IMG/VR virus record: IMGVR_UViG_3300008459_000385
Coordinates: 1 to 24,267 of that record
Source: a virus
DNA: 24,267 bases
Direction: 5' to 3' (one strand)
Positions 23,225-24,267 of the stretch are shown piece after piece (within the stretch, counting starts at the first letter, position 1; each line of letters begins with the position of its first letter). The notes below the pieces were generated by a model that saw only the letters and a list, made by a program, of their open reading frames with translations, searched no databases and had not been told where the DNA came from. A program made the position numbers and the translations under genes.

Positions 23225-23800
23225 ATGCCATATACTCGCAAAGGAAACTGCGTATACAAAGAAACCGGTAAAAAAATGGGATGTTCAAAAGACGCATCTG
23301 CAGCCGAAAAATACATGAGCGCGTTATACGCCGCTGAAAAAGGACAATTAAAAGAAGGATATGGTGAGGACACAATTAATCCAAACGAACCTGAATTAGC
23401 CGTAACTATTGCGTTACCAAACCCAACACAGTTAATGGCTTCTTTTATCTCTACATTATTTTCATCTCGCACACAAGCACATATTTTCCATTTACAAGTA
23501 ACTGGACCTGGTTCATTTGCTACACATAGCGCTTTAAACTCTTACTATGACGGAATCATTGGTTTAGCTGATGGTTTAGTTGAGTCATTCCAAGGTCGTT
23601 ACGGTATTGTAACTGGCTATAAAGGTGAAGGACAATGGATCGAAAATACAAGCGACATAGTTAAATACTTTGAAGCACTTTGTATGTATGTTGAAAAAAA
23701 CCGTGTTTCCCTAGTACAGGATTCGTATATTCAGAATCAAATAGATGAAGTAGTTGCTTTAATCGAATCAACTAAATATAAATTAGTAAATTTACATTAA
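23225..23800 (+). CDS. Dps-like ferritin-family protein with N-terminal leader
   Basis: 191 residues. Residues 65-191 match the Dps/ferritin-like bundle of phage DUF5856-type proteins. The ferroxidase residues fall at H89, H101, D116 and E120, i.e. H-x11-H-x14-D-x3-E, the same spacing as H51/H63/D78/E82 in E. coli Dps. The helices are recognisable: TQAHIFHLQV, THSALNSYYDGIIGLADGLVESFQG, and IVKYFEALCMYVEKNR. Residues 1-44 are a leader (RKGNCVYKETGKKMGCSK; AAEKYMSALYAAEKG) not found in cellular Dps. Dps proteins oxidise Fe(II) with peroxide and can bind DNA. Its stop overlaps the next start. Iron chemistry is predicted, not shown; the bundle could also be purely structural. Confidence 0.75.
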   Translation: MPYTRKGNCVYKETGKKMGCSKDASAAEKYMSALYAAEKGQLKEGYGEDTINPNEPELAVTIALPNPTQLMASFISTLFSSRTQAHIFHLQVTGPGSFATHSALNSYYDGIIGLADGLVESFQGRYGIVTGYKGEGQWIENTSDIVKYFEALCMYVEKNRVSLVQDSYIQNQIDEVVALIESTKYKLVNLH

Positions 23801-24174
23801 TGAGAATCCGCATAGTAAAAGAAGAAGACTTTACTCCAATAGCTGACCCTAAGGAACCAAAACCAGCAGCTAAACAATTTCAAATATTAGCATCAATGAT
23901 TACTAACACTAAAGTTAATGATCAGACTAATATTTTATCTGCTATGCGCGCTTTACCAGGTGTAACTATTGTAAATTCACAAGCGGCTATTCCGGGTTCT
24001 AACTCTGAAGGTCAATTACGTTACAAAACAAACTGCGATATCAAAATTGACACATCAGCTCTTGAAGGTGATATAAAAGACGGTATTAGAAAAATTGTTG
24101 AAGATATTAAACAAATACCTGGTGTAGTTGAATTTAAGATATTACCTAAAGCTAAAGAAACAACTCCATATTAA
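23800..24174 (+). CDS. Small alpha/beta phage protein of unknown function
   Basis: 124 residues. It opens MRIRIVKEED, nearly the leader of the kinase at 19719. Residues 35-115 alternate helix and strand (NILSAMRALPGVTIVNSQ; YKTNCDIKIDTSALEG; GIRKIVEDIKQIPGVVEFKIL), a beta-alpha-beta-beta-alpha-beta order of the ferredoxin-like kind, with the repeated 'pGV' turn before each second strand. No catalytic motif is visible. It overlaps the Dps-like gene by one base (TAATG), so the two are likely co-translated and may act together. Confidence 0.6.
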   Translation: MRIRIVKEEDFTPIADPKEPKPAAKQFQILASMITNTKVNDQTNILSAMRALPGVTIVNSQAAIPGSNSEGQLRYKTNCDIKIDTSALEGDIKDGIRKIVEDIKQIPGVVEFKILPKAKETTPY

Positions 24175-24176
24175 TC

Positions 24177-24267
24177 ATGAATAAGATTCAATTAAAAGAA
24201 CATATCGAAAAAATCATTGATTATGTAGGCCAGGAGTATAATCACGGCCCTAAACTTGTAATTAATG
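24177..24267 (+). CDS. Start of a further gene (partial, runs off the right edge)
   Basis: ATG two bases after the preceding stop opens a frame without stops to the window edge, 30 complete codons (MNKIQLKEHIEKIIDYV...GPKLVIN). The N-terminus is a charged helix containing an LKE tripeptide, reminiscent of the other short leaders in this block. Too short to assign. Confidence 0.5.
   Translation, partial: MNKIQLKEHIEKIIDYVGQEYNHGPKLVIN

Overview
The window is a stretch of a large, visibly AT-rich, T4-like contractile-tailed bacteriophage genome. Every supportable gene is on the + strand. Genes are packed tightly, often with TAATG or ATGA overlaps, and nearly all stop on TAA. Recognisable gp25-like and gp6-like baseplate wedge proteins and a T4-type primase support the T4-like assignment. 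Almost no start codon has a Shine-Dalgarno sequence; starts instead follow A/T-rich leaders such as 'aaattaaa' or 'gtt' directly before ATG. With the Thr/Pro/Ser-rich fibre proteins this suggests a Bacteroidota (Flavobacteriia-like) host, but that is inference. No tRNA, rRNA, CRISPR array, integrase, transposase or reverse transcriptase is visible.

Layout. (1) 1-6593 is the baseplate module: the tail end of a Cys/His-rich protein, a spike-tip-like protein, a helical structural protein, a small assembly-type protein, gp25-like and gp6-like wedge proteins, a GH19 endolysin embedded among them, a DNRLRE-like structural protein and a small coiled-coil protein. (2) 6595-16196 holds a 1632-residue baseplate/tail protein with a LamG-like insert, two further structural proteins, and three consecutive adhesin-like proteins with Thr-Pro-Ser/Ile-Ser-Val stalks. 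The third carries a module paralogous to the C-terminus of the protein at 12197-13273. (3) 16213-18404 holds a GIY-YIG nuclease, a zinc-ribbon/TOPRIM primase and a PD-(D/E)XK nuclease, ending at a strong hairpin terminator. (4) 18405-19704 is a small-gene island with a duplicated promoter-like element and three copies of ATTGACCGC; its last gene has three AT-hooks. (5) 19719-24267 is an accessory/metabolic block: a P-loop kinase, a three-domain protein (nucleotidyltransferase, HExxH zincin, HAD phosphatase), a zinc-ribbon protein, a membrane-anchored coiled coil, a Dps-like ferritin with the full Dps ferroxidase spacing, a small alpha/beta protein and the start of one more gene.

How the parts fit. 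Regions 1-2 build the baseplate and receptor-binding apparatus. Region 3 belongs to replication and recombination. Regions 4-5 look like host-takeover, nucleotide/NAD metabolism and virion-internal or stress functions. Several region-5 proteins begin with short basic leaders ending in an I/L-x-E tripeptide, and the motif TATTTATA precedes seven genes. The points most worth following are the nucleotidyltransferase-zincin-HAD fusion beside a kinase, the phage Dps, the shared-stalk adhesin array, and the repeated cis-elements around 18460-18760 and TATTTATA.
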